DNA of 64,000 bases from Streptomyces zaomyceticus (GTDB taxonomy: Bacteria > Actinomycetota > Actinomycetes > Streptomycetales > Streptomycetaceae): assembly GCF_014656215.1 (NCBI RefSeq), contig NZ_BNBZ01000011.1:124001-188000 (forward strand), in the 5' to 3' direction. The position numbers and the translations under genes were made by a program. The notes beneath the pieces were generated by a model. It had not been told where the DNA came from. It searched no databases and was given only the letters and a program-made list of their open reading frames with translations. Shown piece after piece: positions 8,567-17,142 of the stretch (positions within the stretch are counted from its first letter, which is position 1; each line of letters starts with the position of its first letter).

Positions 8567-8612
8567 GCGCTGCGGCCCCTCTCGTACGAGGGGGGCCGCA
8601 GCGCATTTCTTT
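8567..8612 (+). terminator. Intrinsic terminator after the ACT-domain gene
   Basis: A 13-bp GC-rich stem (GCGCTGCGGCCCC with its complement), one U-G pair and a CTC/GAG extension around a GTAC loop, followed by ATTTCTTT. It is one of few hairpins here with a T-rich tail. Confidence 0.85.
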
Positions 8613-8802
8613 CGGCACGTCTGCCCCTTTTGCGCTCCTTCGTTCTTCGTTCGTGATCCTGCAACGCAGACACCTGCACACGGTTTCCCTCCATCCCGCC
8701 GCTCACGTACCGGAATATGGACGAGGCGCGGGTCGCACGGCGCCACATCGCACGGATGCGAAAACACGAAGGGCCGTCAGGACTCGTGGCGAGTGAATCC
8801 CA

Positions 8803-8858
8803 GGTATCCGCACACGCAATATCGGCGGCCCGGTCGAAAAGGCCATGCCTCGGATACC
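8803..8858. promoter_or_regulatory. Inverted repeat upstream of the rightward biosynthetic operon
   Basis: GGTATCCG (8803-8810) and CGGATACC (8851-8858) form perfect inverted 8-mers 40 bp apart, about 50 bp before the first gene. The right arm is also inside the small palindrome CTCGGATACCCGAG. A candidate regulator-binding pair; no regulator is assigned. Confidence 0.35.
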
Positions 8859-8905
8859 CGAGTGTTTCGCCGAGAGTCATGACGGATTGCAAGGAATGGA
8901 ATGAC

Positions 8906-9988
8906 GTGATGCAAGCCATTGCCCCCCGAGTGGGCGAAGAACTGCCGCTGCGCCCGGCGGACGGAGTTCCGTACCTCGAATTGACCGAGGACGAGAGCCG
9001 GGCCCTGCGGACCCTGGCCGAGGACGTGCTCGCAGCCGCTCCCGACGTCCCGCTCGAGCAGCGGCTGGAGCGGCTCGCCGTCGTCGCCCACGCCGTCCCC
9101 GAGCGGATCCGGGCCACCCTGGTGAACTTCCGGCTGACCGGCGGGAGCGGGGGCCTGGTGCTCTCGAACCTGCCCGTCGACGAGACGCTGGCCGGGCCCA
9201 CCCCGACCGCCTACACCGACGAGGTGACGAGTCCGGAGGCCCGCCGCGCGGCGGCCCTGCTGCTCCTCCTGGGGTCCCTGCTCGGTGACCCCGTCTCGTA
9301 CCTCAGCCAGCAGCGCGGGCGCATGGTCCTCGACCTCTTCCCGATCAAGGGGCACGAGGAGCAGCAGCTCGGTTCCAGCTCCACGGTGAACCTCGAATGG
9401 CACAACGAGGACGCCTTCCACCCGCTGCGCGCCGACTGGATCATGCTGCTCGGCCTGCGCAACCACGACAAGGTCCCCACGACCTTCGCCTCGGTGAACG
9501 ACGTCGTCCTCGACGAGCACGTCCGTGAGCGGCTCTTCGCGGAGGACTTCGTCATCCTGCCGGACGAGTCGCACACGGCGGCCTTCAACAGCTCCACCAC
9601 CGGTGTCGGCGGCGACGGCAAGCAGGACGAGGCCTTCCGCAGGATCGCCGAGATGAACGAGGAGCCGCGCCGCACCGCCGTGCTCTCCGGCGACCCGCAG
9701 TCGCCGTTCATCCGCATCGACCCGGCGTTCATGCCGAGCGACCTCCAGGGCGAGGCCGTGGCCGCGCTCGACTCGGTGACCAAGGAGATCGACGCCAACC
9801 TCCGCGACGTCGCCCTCGCCCCCGGCGAGCTGCTCATCGTGGACAACAAGCGCGCGGTCCACGGACGCCGGCCCTTCGCCGCCCGCTACGACGGAACGGA
9901 CCGCTGGCTGCGCCGTATCAACGTGGTCGCGGACCTCCGCCGCGCGGCCGGGCGACGCTTCGGGGAGAACGGGCGGGCCCTCGTATGA
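8906..9988 (+). CDS. Fe(II)/2-oxoglutarate oxygenase, VioC/clavaminate-synthase-like
   Basis: 360-residue oxygenase resembling the enzymes that beta-hydroxylate or desaturate free amino acids such as Arg (VioC) and Asn (AsnO). The iron ligands are H166 and E168 in 'WHNEDAF' and H319 in 'VHGRRPFAARYDGTDRW'; the latter segment is diagnostic and includes the 2-oxoglutarate arginine. GTG 8906 is preferred because AAGGA lies 10 bases upstream; ATG 8909 and ATG 8879 are alternatives. First gene of the rightward operon, overlapping the heme protein gene by ATGA. The likely role is oxidation of an amino-acid building block; the substrate is not readable. Confidence 0.88.
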   Translation: MMQAIAPRVGEELPLRPADGVPYLELTEDESRALRTLAEDVLAAAPDVPLEQRLERLAVVAHAVPERIRATLVNFRLTGGSGGLVLSNLPVDETLAGPTPTAYTDEVTSPEARRAAALLLLLGSLLGDPVSYLSQQRGRMVLDLFPIKGHEEQQLGSSSTVNLEWHNEDAFHPLRADWIMLLGLRNHDKVPTTFASVNDVVLDEHVRERLFAEDFVILPDESHTAAFNSSTTGVGGDGKQDEAFRRIAEMNEEPRRTAVLSGDPQSPFIRIDPAFMPSDLQGEAVAALDSVTKEIDANLRDVALAPGELLIVDNKRAVHGRRPFAARYDGTDRWLRRINVVADLRRAAGRRFGENGRALV

Positions 9989-10779
9989 CCGACGTGCAGG
10001 AGCGGCCCGTGACGGCCGTCCCCGGACCGGCCTACGTGGTCGGCGGCCCCACCGGATACGACGAGGTCGTCGGGTTCACCAAGGTCCTGCCGGCCATGCG
10101 TCCCCTCGACGAGCTGCCGCACCCCGACTTCCTGCTCTTCCAGTCGCTGCACGTGATGACCGAACTGTGCTGGTACAACATGCACTTCGAGATCAACCGT
10201 GCGGCGGCGGAGCTCGACGGCGGCCGCTACGGCGAGGCGACCCGGCTCCTGGAGCGGGCGGTACGGCTCCAGCGGCTGGCCTCCGACCACCTCGACCACC
10301 TGCGGGACATGATCACGCAGGCCGACTTCCTCCAGATCCGTGGCCGGCTGCCCGGCAACGACAGCGGAACCGACTCCCCGGGCGCGCGCAACCTGCACCG
10401 GGTCGCCCGCCACGCGTGGCTCCGGTTCGCCGACGCCGTGCACCGTCAGGGCGCCGAGATCCGGGACCTGTTCGGCACCGGTCCGTCCGAGGTGGCGCCG
10501 CGGGACGGCGAGGTCTCCGGTCTCGCCGAGGTCGCCCAGGCGCTGATGCAGCTCGACGACGCCCTGCTCGACTGGCAGCAGGTGCACCAGCGGCTCGTGT
10601 GGTCGCGGGTGGGCGGACACCCCAGCTTCCGGGAACGCCACGAGGACGCCGACCGCCCCACCGGGATGTCGGGCCGTCCGGTCGACCTCCTGGACAAGTT
10701 CGCCGTACGCCTCCACTTCCCCGAACTGTGGCGCGAGGCGCAGGCCGTGGCCTCGCACGAGGCGGCGCACTACGCATGA
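9985..10779 (+). CDS. Tryptophan 2,3-dioxygenase-like heme protein
   Basis: 264-residue all-helical protein aligning by eye with tryptophan 2,3-dioxygenases. H56 in 'LFQSLHVMTELCWYN' matches the distal histidine of the 'VHQxYELW' motif. 'TQADFLQIRGRL' with 'SGTDSPGARN' matches the substrate loop. H201 in 'DWQQVHQRLVW' matches the heme ligand, and 'RLHFPELW' the family's C-terminal motif. It is divergent, so it may use a substrate other than tryptophan; relatives in this superfamily hydroxylate tyrosine or make pyrrolnitrin intermediates. It overlaps both neighbours by ATGA, implying tight co-production with the Fe(II) oxygenase and the PLP enzyme. Confidence 0.78.
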   Translation: MTDVQERPVTAVPGPAYVVGGPTGYDEVVGFTKVLPAMRPLDELPHPDFLLFQSLHVMTELCWYNMHFEINRAAAELDGGRYGEATRLLERAVRLQRLASDHLDHLRDMITQADFLQIRGRLPGNDSGTDSPGARNLHRVARHAWLRFADAVHRQGAEIRDLFGTGPSEVAPRDGEVSGLAEVAQALMQLDDALLDWQQVHQRLVWSRVGGHPSFRERHEDADRPTGMSGRPVDLLDKFAVRLHFPELWREAQAVASHEAAHYA

Positions 10780-11795
10780 TCCAGCCCCTGCAGGCGGAGC
10801 TCTCCGCCGGTCCCTTTCCCCTGCCCGACTTCCCGGCCCTGCACCGGGCCCACCCGCGGCTGGTGCCGTTCGCGCGGCGGCTCGGGGGCACGTCGCTCCG
10901 CGAGGTGCCGGGCCCGCCCGGCGGCGCCCGGATCCTGGCGAAGTGCGAGGGGGAGAACCCCGTCGGCTCCGTCAAGGACCGGGTCGCGTACGCCCTGATC
11001 TGCTCCGCCCTGGAGCGGCACGGCGACCGGGACCTCTCCGAGCTGCGCCTGCTGGAGTACTCGGGCGGCAACCTCGCCCGGGCCCTCGCCCACCTCGGGG
11101 CACTGCTCGGGATCCACATGAAGTTCGTGGTCCCCTCGGTCACCCCGCCGAGCCTGCTCGACACCCTGACCGGGTACGGATTCGAGTACGCCCTGGTCGA
11201 CAAGGAACTCGGCTTCCTCGGCGTGATCGAGGAGACCCTGGCCCTGGCCGCCGCCCAGCCCGAGTGGACCCTGCTCTACCAGCACCGCAACGAGGTCAAC
11301 CCGGCCTTCCACGCGGCGACCACCGGTGCCGAGCTGCTCGACCAGCTCGACGGCGTCCGGCCGGCCGCGTGGGTGGCGTCGATCGGCTCCGGCGGCACGC
11401 TGACGGGCGTACGGTCCCGGCTCCTGGAGGTGGCGCCCGGTCTGCGGACCGTGGGAGTCACCCCCGCCGAACTCCCGTACGGCAGCCCGCTCCCGCCCAA
11501 CGGCCTGCCCAAGTACACCGGGGCCACCGGGCTGGGCAACGGACTGCACCAGCCGTTCGTACGCCGGCACGGCGACGCGATCGAACACCGCACGGTGTCC
11601 CGGGACGAGGCCCTCGACGGCATGGTCGAACTGCACGCCCTCAGCGGGCTGCGGGCCGGCAGCTCCGGCGCCGCCAACTGGCTCGCCGCCCGTGCCGTCG
11701 CGGCGGAGCTCCCCTCCGACGCCGTCGTGCTCACCGTCTTCCCCGACGCCGGCTCCCCCGAGGACTGGGACCTCGCCCGCTCCCGTCGCGCGTGA
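10776..11795 (+). CDS. Cysteine-synthase-like PLP enzyme (beta-substituted alanine synthase)
   Basis: 339-residue fold-type II PLP protein. K67 in 'GENPVGSVKDRVAY' should form the Schiff base and 'SIGSGGTLTG' binds the PLP phosphate. The substrate loop 'TSGNTG' of ordinary cysteine synthases is replaced by 'YSGGNLARAL', so the nucleophile may not be sulfide. Such enzymes replace the acetyl group of O-acetylserine, or the phosphate of phosphoserine, with N-, S- or C-nucleophiles (2,3-diaminopropionate and heterocyclic alanine synthases are examples). A serine acetyltransferase gene three genes down supports an O-acetylserine route. It overlaps the preceding gene by ATGA. Confidence 0.83.
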   Translation: MIQPLQAELSAGPFPLPDFPALHRAHPRLVPFARRLGGTSLREVPGPPGGARILAKCEGENPVGSVKDRVAYALICSALERHGDRDLSELRLLEYSGGNLARALAHLGALLGIHMKFVVPSVTPPSLLDTLTGYGFEYALVDKELGFLGVIEETLALAAAQPEWTLLYQHRNEVNPAFHAATTGAELLDQLDGVRPAAWVASIGSGGTLTGVRSRLLEVAPGLRTVGVTPAELPYGSPLPPNGLPKYTGATGLGNGLHQPFVRRHGDAIEHRTVSRDEALDGMVELHALSGLRAGSSGAANWLAARAVAAELPSDAVVLTVFPDAGSPEDWDLARSRRA

Positions 11796-11813
11796 CCGAA
11801 GAGAGAACCTCGC

Positions 11814-14800
11814 ATGCACATCATCCTGATCGAGACCACGTCCGTCCGCGGTTTCGACATCGTCAAGTCGCTGGCGGAGTCAGGCGTCGAAGTCACCTTC
11901 GTCGCCGACACCATGGACTTCTTCCGGGGTGACCTGGGGTACGAGAACGTGTCGTACGCGACCCGCGTCGTCGAGGTGCCCGGTCTCGCGGAGGCCTGGG
12001 ACCTCGCCGAGCGGCTCGAGGGCGCGATCGGCCCCGTCCCGCCGGACGGCGTGATCTGCCGCGTCGAGGACTACCTGCCGGTCGCCAGCGAGCTGGCCCG
12101 CACCTGGGGCCTGCCCCACGACAGCCTCGACGCCACCCGGCTCCTCGCCGACAAGGACGCCGTCCGCGCCCGGCTCGCCGAGCACGGGATCGGCTCCCTG
12201 CGGTGGCGGGGCGTGCGTGACGGGGACGAGGGCATGGCGGCGGTGCGCGACATCGGCCTGCCCGTGGTGATCAAGCCAGCCTTCGGCGGCTACTCCGTCG
12301 GCGTGTCGATCGCCTGGACGGAGGAGCAGGCCAGGGCCGGACTCGCGCTCCTCTTCGACGTACCCGACAAGCCCTGCCCCAAGGCCGTGGTCGAGGAGTA
12401 CGCGTTCGGCCGCCACGTCAGCGCCGAGATCATGGTGCAGGAGGGCGAGCCGATGCTGCTCGGCTTCACCGAGCAGCGGGCCCAGCCACCCGGCGTGACC
12501 GCCGAGATGGGCCGTCACTTCCCCGCCGTCTTCGAGGGCCGCGGCAAGGCCCGGGAGTTCGCGCTGAACGCGGTGAAGGCCGTCGGCATCCGCAACAGCG
12601 CCGTGCACATGGAACTGGTCATCACCCCGACCGGCCCCGAACTCATCGAGATCAACGGCCGGATGGCCGGACACGTGGTGACCCACCTCATCAGCCGCGC
12701 CCTCGACCGGTCCGTCTTCCTCGACCTGGTGGCACTGGCCACCGGCGAACGCCTGAAGGAGGTGCTCGCGCCCGTGCGCACCGTCGCCCTGCGGCACCTC
12801 TGGAGCGAGACCGCCGGCACGGTCGCCTCCGTCGAGCCGCCGGCCGAACTGCCGCCGGGCACCGAGTGGTACGAGCTGTCCGCCGCCCCCGGCTCCCAGG
12901 TGTCGCTCCTCCGCAACAACTGGGACCGCATCGGCTACCTCGTGGCCTCCGGCGACACCGCCGCCGAGGCCTGCGAGACCGGCGAACTCGCGGCCGCCCG
13001 CATCCTCGACGGCATCGGCCTCACCCCCGCCGCCGAGCCGGCCGCGCCGGGAGCGGACTCCGTACCGGCCGTGGCGGAAACGGACTCCGTACCGGCCGTG
13101 GCGGAAGCGGACTCCGTCGTCCACCCCGGCGGGCACCTGCTCCTGCTGCTCGGCGGAGAAGGCAACACCCTGCTCTCGGCCCGCGCGCTGCACGCCGCGG
13201 GCGTGGCCACCGGCCGGGTGAGCGTCGTCTGGACCGGTCCCGCCGAGGACGCCGCCCCGCACCGGGCGCGCTGGGAGCGCCAGTACCTGGGCCAGTGGCG
13301 GCAGGCCGCGCACCCGGCCGACACCACCGGACTCGCCCGCGAGATCCACGCGGCGCAGCCCGTGACCTCGGTCCTCGCCCTGACCCCCGAGCTCGCCCGG
13401 CAGGCGGAGAGCCTGGGCGCCGAGTTCAGGGGCACGGGGACCGGCACCGAGTCCCTCGCTGCCGTTCCCGCGGGCGGACTCCCCGACGGGGCGGGGCACG
13501 TGGTGCTCTCCCTGGTGACGGGGGACGACGTCCAGCACTTCGGCATCGCCGACGTCACCGCGCCCGGCGCCGCCGGGTCCACCGACCTGATCCTCCCCTC
13601 CGCCCTCCCCGAGGCGGAGCGGCAGCGGCTGCTGCTCGCGGCCGGCGCGTACGCCGCCGGCTGCGCCGACGGAGTGGTCCGGTCCTGGTTCCCCGCGGCC
13701 GACACGACGGCGGAACCGGTCCTGCGCTGGGGCCTCACCGAGAACCTGCGGGCCCTGTTCGGCGCCGCGCAGGACCGGGACATCGTCACCGTCCTCGTCC
13801 GCGCCGCCATGGGTGCGGAGCCGAGGCTCCCGGCGGGCCGCCCCGTCCACTCCCTGCTGCGGGAACTTCCCGCCCCCGCCGGCGCCCGGTGGACGAACGC
13901 GCGGACCGCCGTGGAGACGGCCCACGACTTCCCCGAGGTGTGCTCCGCCGCGATCGACCCGGGCTCCGGCGACGACCGGCCGGCCTTCACCGTGACCGGC
14001 ACCGACACGGACTCCTGCACGGCGACCGCCGACCGGGTCACGGCCGCCATGGCCCTCACCCACGAACCCGCCGACCGCACCCATGTCCTGCTGATCGACC
14101 GGGTCCTGCCCGACTCCCTCCTCGGCGACGACGGCGAACCCCTCTTCCCCGCCGACCGCTTCCGGCTCACCCTCCTCGGCGGTCCGACCCCGTCCGCCGC
14201 CCCGGCCGAACTGACCATGACCGGGGACGTCTTCGACGACGAGGTGCTGGCCCGGCTCGCCGACGCCGCGCACGCCGTCGCCCCCGTCGACCGGGTGGTC
14301 TGCCTGTCCGAGCGGCTCCTGGAACCCGCCGCCCGGCTGCGGCACCGCTTCGGGGCGCCGGGCGACCCGGTCGCATACGTACGCTCCTTCCGGGACAAGG
14401 CGCTGATGAAGCAGCGGGCGGCGGCGGCCGGCATCCGGCACGCCCGCGGCCATGTGCTGCACACGGCCGACGCGCTGCGGTCCGCCCTGGACCGGCACGC
14501 GGTGGTCGTGGTCAAGCCGCGCTCCAGCGCCGGCTCGCGCGGAGTCTCCGTGCTGCGGACCCTCCCCGAGGCGGAGGCCTGGCTGCGCACCGAGTTCGTG
14601 CCGGGCGCCTTCCTCGTCGAGGAGTACGTCGACGGGGCCATGTGCCACATCGACGCCGTCGTCCAGGACGACTTCCTCCGCTGGGACGTCTCCGCCTACC
14701 GGCAGGACACCCTCTCCCACACCCGGGGCGCCCCCCTGTCGTCGGTGACGGTGCAGGACGGGCCGCTGCGGGCGGCGGCGGGCGAACTCCTCGACGCGGT

Positions 14801-15257
14801 CGTCCGCGGCTGGGGCGTCCGGGCCGCCGTCCTCCACCTGGAGGCCTTCTGGGACGGCTCCGCGCTCACCTTCTGCGAGGTGGCGGCGCGCCCCGGCGGC
14901 GGTGGCGTCACGGAGGCCTTCCGCGCCACCCGCGGCATCGACCTGGACCACGCGAAGTTCCTCGTCGACGCGGGCGAGGACGTCCGCCGACTGGCCGCCG
15001 CCCCGGTCGCCGCGCACGCCGGCTGGACCGTGCACTACGCCACCTCCGGCGTCCTGACCGGCTACGACGACTCCGCCGTCGGCGGCGCGGCGATCGCACG
15101 CCGGATCACCGCCCGGGTCGGGGACGCCTTCTCCCTCTCCGGTTTCGCCGGCACCGGTCTCTCGACCCATGTGTTCGCCGACGACTCGGCGGACAAGGTC
15201 GTCCGGCTCGTCGAGTCCGCCGAGCGGGACATCACGATCACGGTGGATCCCCGGTGA
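11814..15257 (+). CDS. Trimodular ATP-grasp ligase with a degenerate middle module
   Basis: 1147-residue protein with three ATP-grasp units. Module 1 (about 1-410) is complete: K154 in 'LPVVIKPAFGGYS', hinge E194, E267 in 'HMELVI' and 'LIEINGRMAGH' (278-287). A repeat-containing linker follows (414-435). The middle part (about 437-745) matches the pre-ATP-grasp part and the C-terminal half of module 1, but lacks the ATP-binding lobe and its lysine. Module 3 (about 752-1147) is complete: K901 in 'VVVVKPRSSAGS', E936/E937, E1010 in 'HLEAF' and 'CEVAARPGG' (1021-1029). It probably forms two amide bonds in sequence, with the middle unit as scaffold or docking surface. It starts 18 bp after the PLP gene and overlaps the next by GTGA. 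Confidence 0.87.
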   Translation: MHIILIETTSVRGFDIVKSLAESGVEVTFVADTMDFFRGDLGYENVSYATRVVEVPGLAEAWDLAERLEGAIGPVPPDGVICRVEDYLPVASELARTWGLPHDSLDATRLLADKDAVRARLAEHGIGSLRWRGVRDGDEGMAAVRDIGLPVVIKPAFGGYSVGVSIAWTEEQARAGLALLFDVPDKPCPKAVVEEYAFGRHVSAEIMVQEGEPMLLGFTEQRAQPPGVTAEMGRHFPAVFEGRGKAREFALNAVKAVGIRNSAVHMELVITPTGPELIEINGRMAGHVVTHLISRALDRSVFLDLVALATGERLKEVLAPVRTVALRHLWSETAGTVASVEPPAELPPGTEWYELSAAPGSQVSLLRNNWDRIGYLVASGDTAAEACETGELAAARILDGIGLTPAAEPAAPGADSVPAVAETDSVPAVAEADSVVHPGGHLLLLLGGEGNTLLSARALHAAGVATGRVSVVWTGPAEDAAPHRARWERQYLGQWRQAAHPADTTGLAREIHAAQPVTSVLALTPELARQAESLGAEFRGTGTGTESLAAVPAGGLPDGAGHVVLSLVTGDDVQHFGIADVTAPGAAGSTDLILPSALPEAERQRLLLAAGAYAAGCADGVVRSWFPAADTTAEPVLRWGLTENLRALFGAAQDRDIVTVLVRAAMGAEPRLPAGRPVHSLLRELPAPAGARWTNARTAVETAHDFPEVCSAAIDPGSGDDRPAFTVTGTDTDSCTATADRVTAAMALTHEPADRTHVLLIDRVLPDSLLGDDGEPLFPADRFRLTLLGGPTPSAAPAELTMTGDVFDDEVLARLADAAHAVAPVDRVVCLSERLLEPAARLRHRFGAPGDPVAYVRSFRDKALMKQRAAAAGIRHARGHVLHTADALRSALDRHAVVVVKPRSSAGSRGVSVLRTLPEAEAWLRTEFVPGAFLVEEYVDGAMCHIDAVVQDDFLRWDVSAYRQDTLSHTRGAPLSSVTVQDGPLRAAAGELLDAVVRGWGVRAAVLHLEAFWDGSALTFCEVAARPGGGGVTEAFRATRGIDLDHAKFLVDAGEDVRRLAAAPVAAHAGWTVHYATSGVLTGYDDSAVGGAAIARRITARVGDAFSLSGFAGTGLSTHVFADDSADKVVRLVESAERDITITVDPR
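13054..13107 (+). repeat. 27-bp tandem repeat in the linker of the trimodular ligase
   Basis: Two copies (13054-13080, 13081-13107) differing at one base, then a partial third. In frame, encoding ADSVPAVAE/TDSVPAVAE between module 1 and the degenerate module. Confidence 0.9.
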
Positions 15258-15835
15258 CCGGCGCGACGGGGAAACCGGCCGCGACCGAGGCCGAGCGGCC
15301 CTCCCTGGCCCGGCTGATCCTGGAGGACCTGCGCACCGTCCTGGCCCGGGACCCCTCCCGGCAGAGCATCGCGGAAGCGCTGCTGCACGCGCCGTGGCGC
15401 GGGCTCGCGCTCCACCGGGTGGCCCACCGGCTGCACCTGCGGGGCCACCGTCTGCTCGCCGGTCTCCTCACCCACGCCTGCCGCAGGTCCGCGGGCATGG
15501 AGATCCACGCGGGCGCCCGGCTCGGCCGCCGGGTCTTCATCGACCACGGTTTCGCCGTCGTCATCGGAGAGACCGCCGTGGTCGGCGACGATGTGACGAT
15601 CTACCACCAGGTGACGCTCGGTTCGCGCGGCTGGTGGCGGGACGGCAGGGCCGACCAGCGGCGCCACCCGCACATCGGCGACCGGGTCCTGATCGGTGTG
15701 GGCGCCTCCGTCCTCGGGCCGGTCAGCGTCGCGGACGACGCGCACATCGCGGCGCACCGCGTGGTGGTCGAGGACGTCCCGCCCGTGCTGCGGACGCCGG
15801 TGGCGGCCGTCGACCGCGAGGGAGCGGTCCAGTGA
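15254..15835 (+). CDS. Serine O-acetyltransferase-like protein (CysE family)
   Basis: 193-residue left-handed beta-helix acyltransferase. 'FIDHGFAVVIGETAVVGDD' and 'IYHQVTLGSRGW' match the active-site and hexapeptide region of serine acetyltransferases; the N-terminal helical domain is short, as in the compact bacterial forms. It makes O-acetyl-L-serine from serine and acetyl-CoA. The GTG start overlaps the ligase stop (GTGA, 15254-15257), and its own stop overlaps the MFS start in the same way. Beside a cysteine-synthase-like enzyme it probably supplies activated serine for a non-protein amino acid rather than for cysteine. Confidence 0.85.
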   Translation: MTGATGKPAATEAERPSLARLILEDLRTVLARDPSRQSIAEALLHAPWRGLALHRVAHRLHLRGHRLLAGLLTHACRRSAGMEIHAGARLGRRVFIDHGFAVVIGETAVVGDDVTIYHQVTLGSRGWWRDGRADQRRHPHIGDRVLIGVGASVLGPVSVADDAHIAAHRVVVEDVPPVLRTPVAAVDREGAVQ

Positions 15836-17142
15836 CGCCCGGCGTCGCGGCCACCGCCCTCCGGGGCCCGGGTTCCGGCCCCGGAGACCGCGCGGACCGG
15901 GCGCGGGCGGGACAGCTGCTGCTCGGTACGGGGATCGACTCCCTCGGCAGCGGACTGAGCGCCGGCGCGGCCATGCTGTACTTCGTCACGATGGTCGGCC
16001 TCGCCCCCGGAGCCGTCACGCTGGCCATGTCGGCGGGTGCGGTGCTGGGCATCCTCACCCCCGTCCCGGTGGGCAGGCTCGCCGACCGGTACGGCCTGGT
16101 ACGGGTGTACGTCGGCGCCCTGGTCCTGCGGGGCGTGGGCGTGCTGTGCTACGCGACGGCGACCTCGTACCCCGCCTTCTTCGCCTTCACCTTGTGGCTG
16201 ATGGCGCTGGAGACGACGACGTTCCCGCTCCAGCAGTCCCTGCTGGGCGCCGTCTTCGAGGAGGGCGCGCGCGTCCGGCTGATGACCCGGGTGCGCGCGG
16301 TGCGCAGCGCCGCGTTCGGCGTCGGCGCGGTGGTCGCCGGTCTCGCCCTGGCGAGCGGCTCGCGGTCCCTGGTGGTCGCTCTGCTGATGGTCAACGGGGC
16401 GTCGTTCCTCGTCCTGGCGTGGACCGTGCTGCTCATCGGCAGGGCGGCACCGGACGCCGGGGCCGTGGCCGGGAGCAGGACCGCCGCACCCGACGCGGAG
16501 CGGTCGGCCCCCGGACGGCCGGTCCTCAAGGACCTCCGGTTCCTCGGGCTCTGCTTCTCCAACGGGCTGCTCTCGCTGTACGAGACGGTGCTGCTCGTCC
16601 TGATGCCCCTGTGGCTCGTCGTGGAGCTGGGTCTCTCACCGGCCCTCCCGGGCCTGCTGACCGCCCTCTACACGGCGCTCACCGTCGTCCTCCAGCTCGT
16701 CCTGGGACGGCTGCGGTGGACGGAGGCCGCCACCGGCGGAACCCTGCTGGTGTCCGGTGCCTTCCTGGCCGCGGCCTGCCTCGTGTGCGCCGTCGCCGAC
16801 GGGCTCACCGCGGCGGCCTGGCAGGTGGTGCTCTGTGTGCTCGCCGTCGTCCTGCTGACCGTCGGCGAGAACCTCCAGATGGTCGCCGCCTGGCAGACGG
16901 TCTTCGACCTCACGCCGCCCCAACGGCGCGGCGAGTACATGGGGGCGTTCAACACCGGTTCGGGCGTCCAGAGCGTCATCGGACCGACCCTGACCTACCG
17001 CGTCGTGCTCCCTCTCGGGCCGGCGGGGTGGCTGCTGCTGGCGGGGCTGCTCGGTGGAGCCGCGATCGCGTTCCGCGGCCTCGCCAAGGGCGCACAGGCG
17101 TCCCGTACCGCACGATCCGAAGAACAAGGAGCGAACGTATGA
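15832..17142 (+). CDS. MFS transporter, probable product exporter 1
   Basis: 436-residue membrane protein with about 12 hydrophobic segments in two halves and a polar central loop (roughly 205-225). 'GRLADRYGLVRVYV' between segments 2 and 3 is the MFS motif A. It is embedded in the rightward operon by GTGA and ATGA overlaps with its neighbours, so it is made with the ligases and probably exports or protects against the product. Uptake of a precursor cannot be excluded. Confidence 0.85.
   Translation: MTPGVAATALRGPGSGPGDRADRARAGQLLLGTGIDSLGSGLSAGAAMLYFVTMVGLAPGAVTLAMSAGAVLGILTPVPVGRLADRYGLVRVYVGALVLRGVGVLCYATATSYPAFFAFTLWLMALETTTFPLQQSLLGAVFEEGARVRLMTRVRAVRSAAFGVGAVVAGLALASGSRSLVVALLMVNGASFLVLAWTVLLIGRAAPDAGAVAGSRTAAPDAERSAPGRPVLKDLRFLGLCFSNGLLSLYETVLLVLMPLWLVVELGLSPALPGLLTALYTALTVVLQLVLGRLRWTEAATGGTLLVSGAFLAAACLVCAVADGLTAAAWQVVLCVLAVVLLTVGENLQMVAAWQTVFDLTPPQRRGEYMGAFNTGSGVQSVIGPTLTYRVVLPLGPAGWLLLAGLLGGAAIAFRGLAKGAQASRTARSEEQGANV

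Larger units (their letters stand above)
8556..8905. other. Intergenic region upstream of the rightward operon
   Basis: 350 bp holding the terminator of the ACT gene, then about 250 bp of lower-GC DNA before the oxygenase start. I see an inverted repeat (listed separately) but no gene with convincing codon usage. The main promoter of the rightward operon should lie here. Confidence 0.5.

Noticed and set aside
8717..8878. N-terminal extension of the VioC-like oxygenase or a small upstream gene
   Set aside because: The frame is open but rich in His, Arg and Ser, lacks the usual GC bias, and homology begins after 8906.
11880..15170. A 1096-codon open frame on the minus strand opposite the trimodular ligase
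   Set aside because: High-GC shadow: the plus frame has clear ATP-grasp motifs and overlaps its neighbours correctly; the minus frame is Gly/Arg/Val-rich with no motif.
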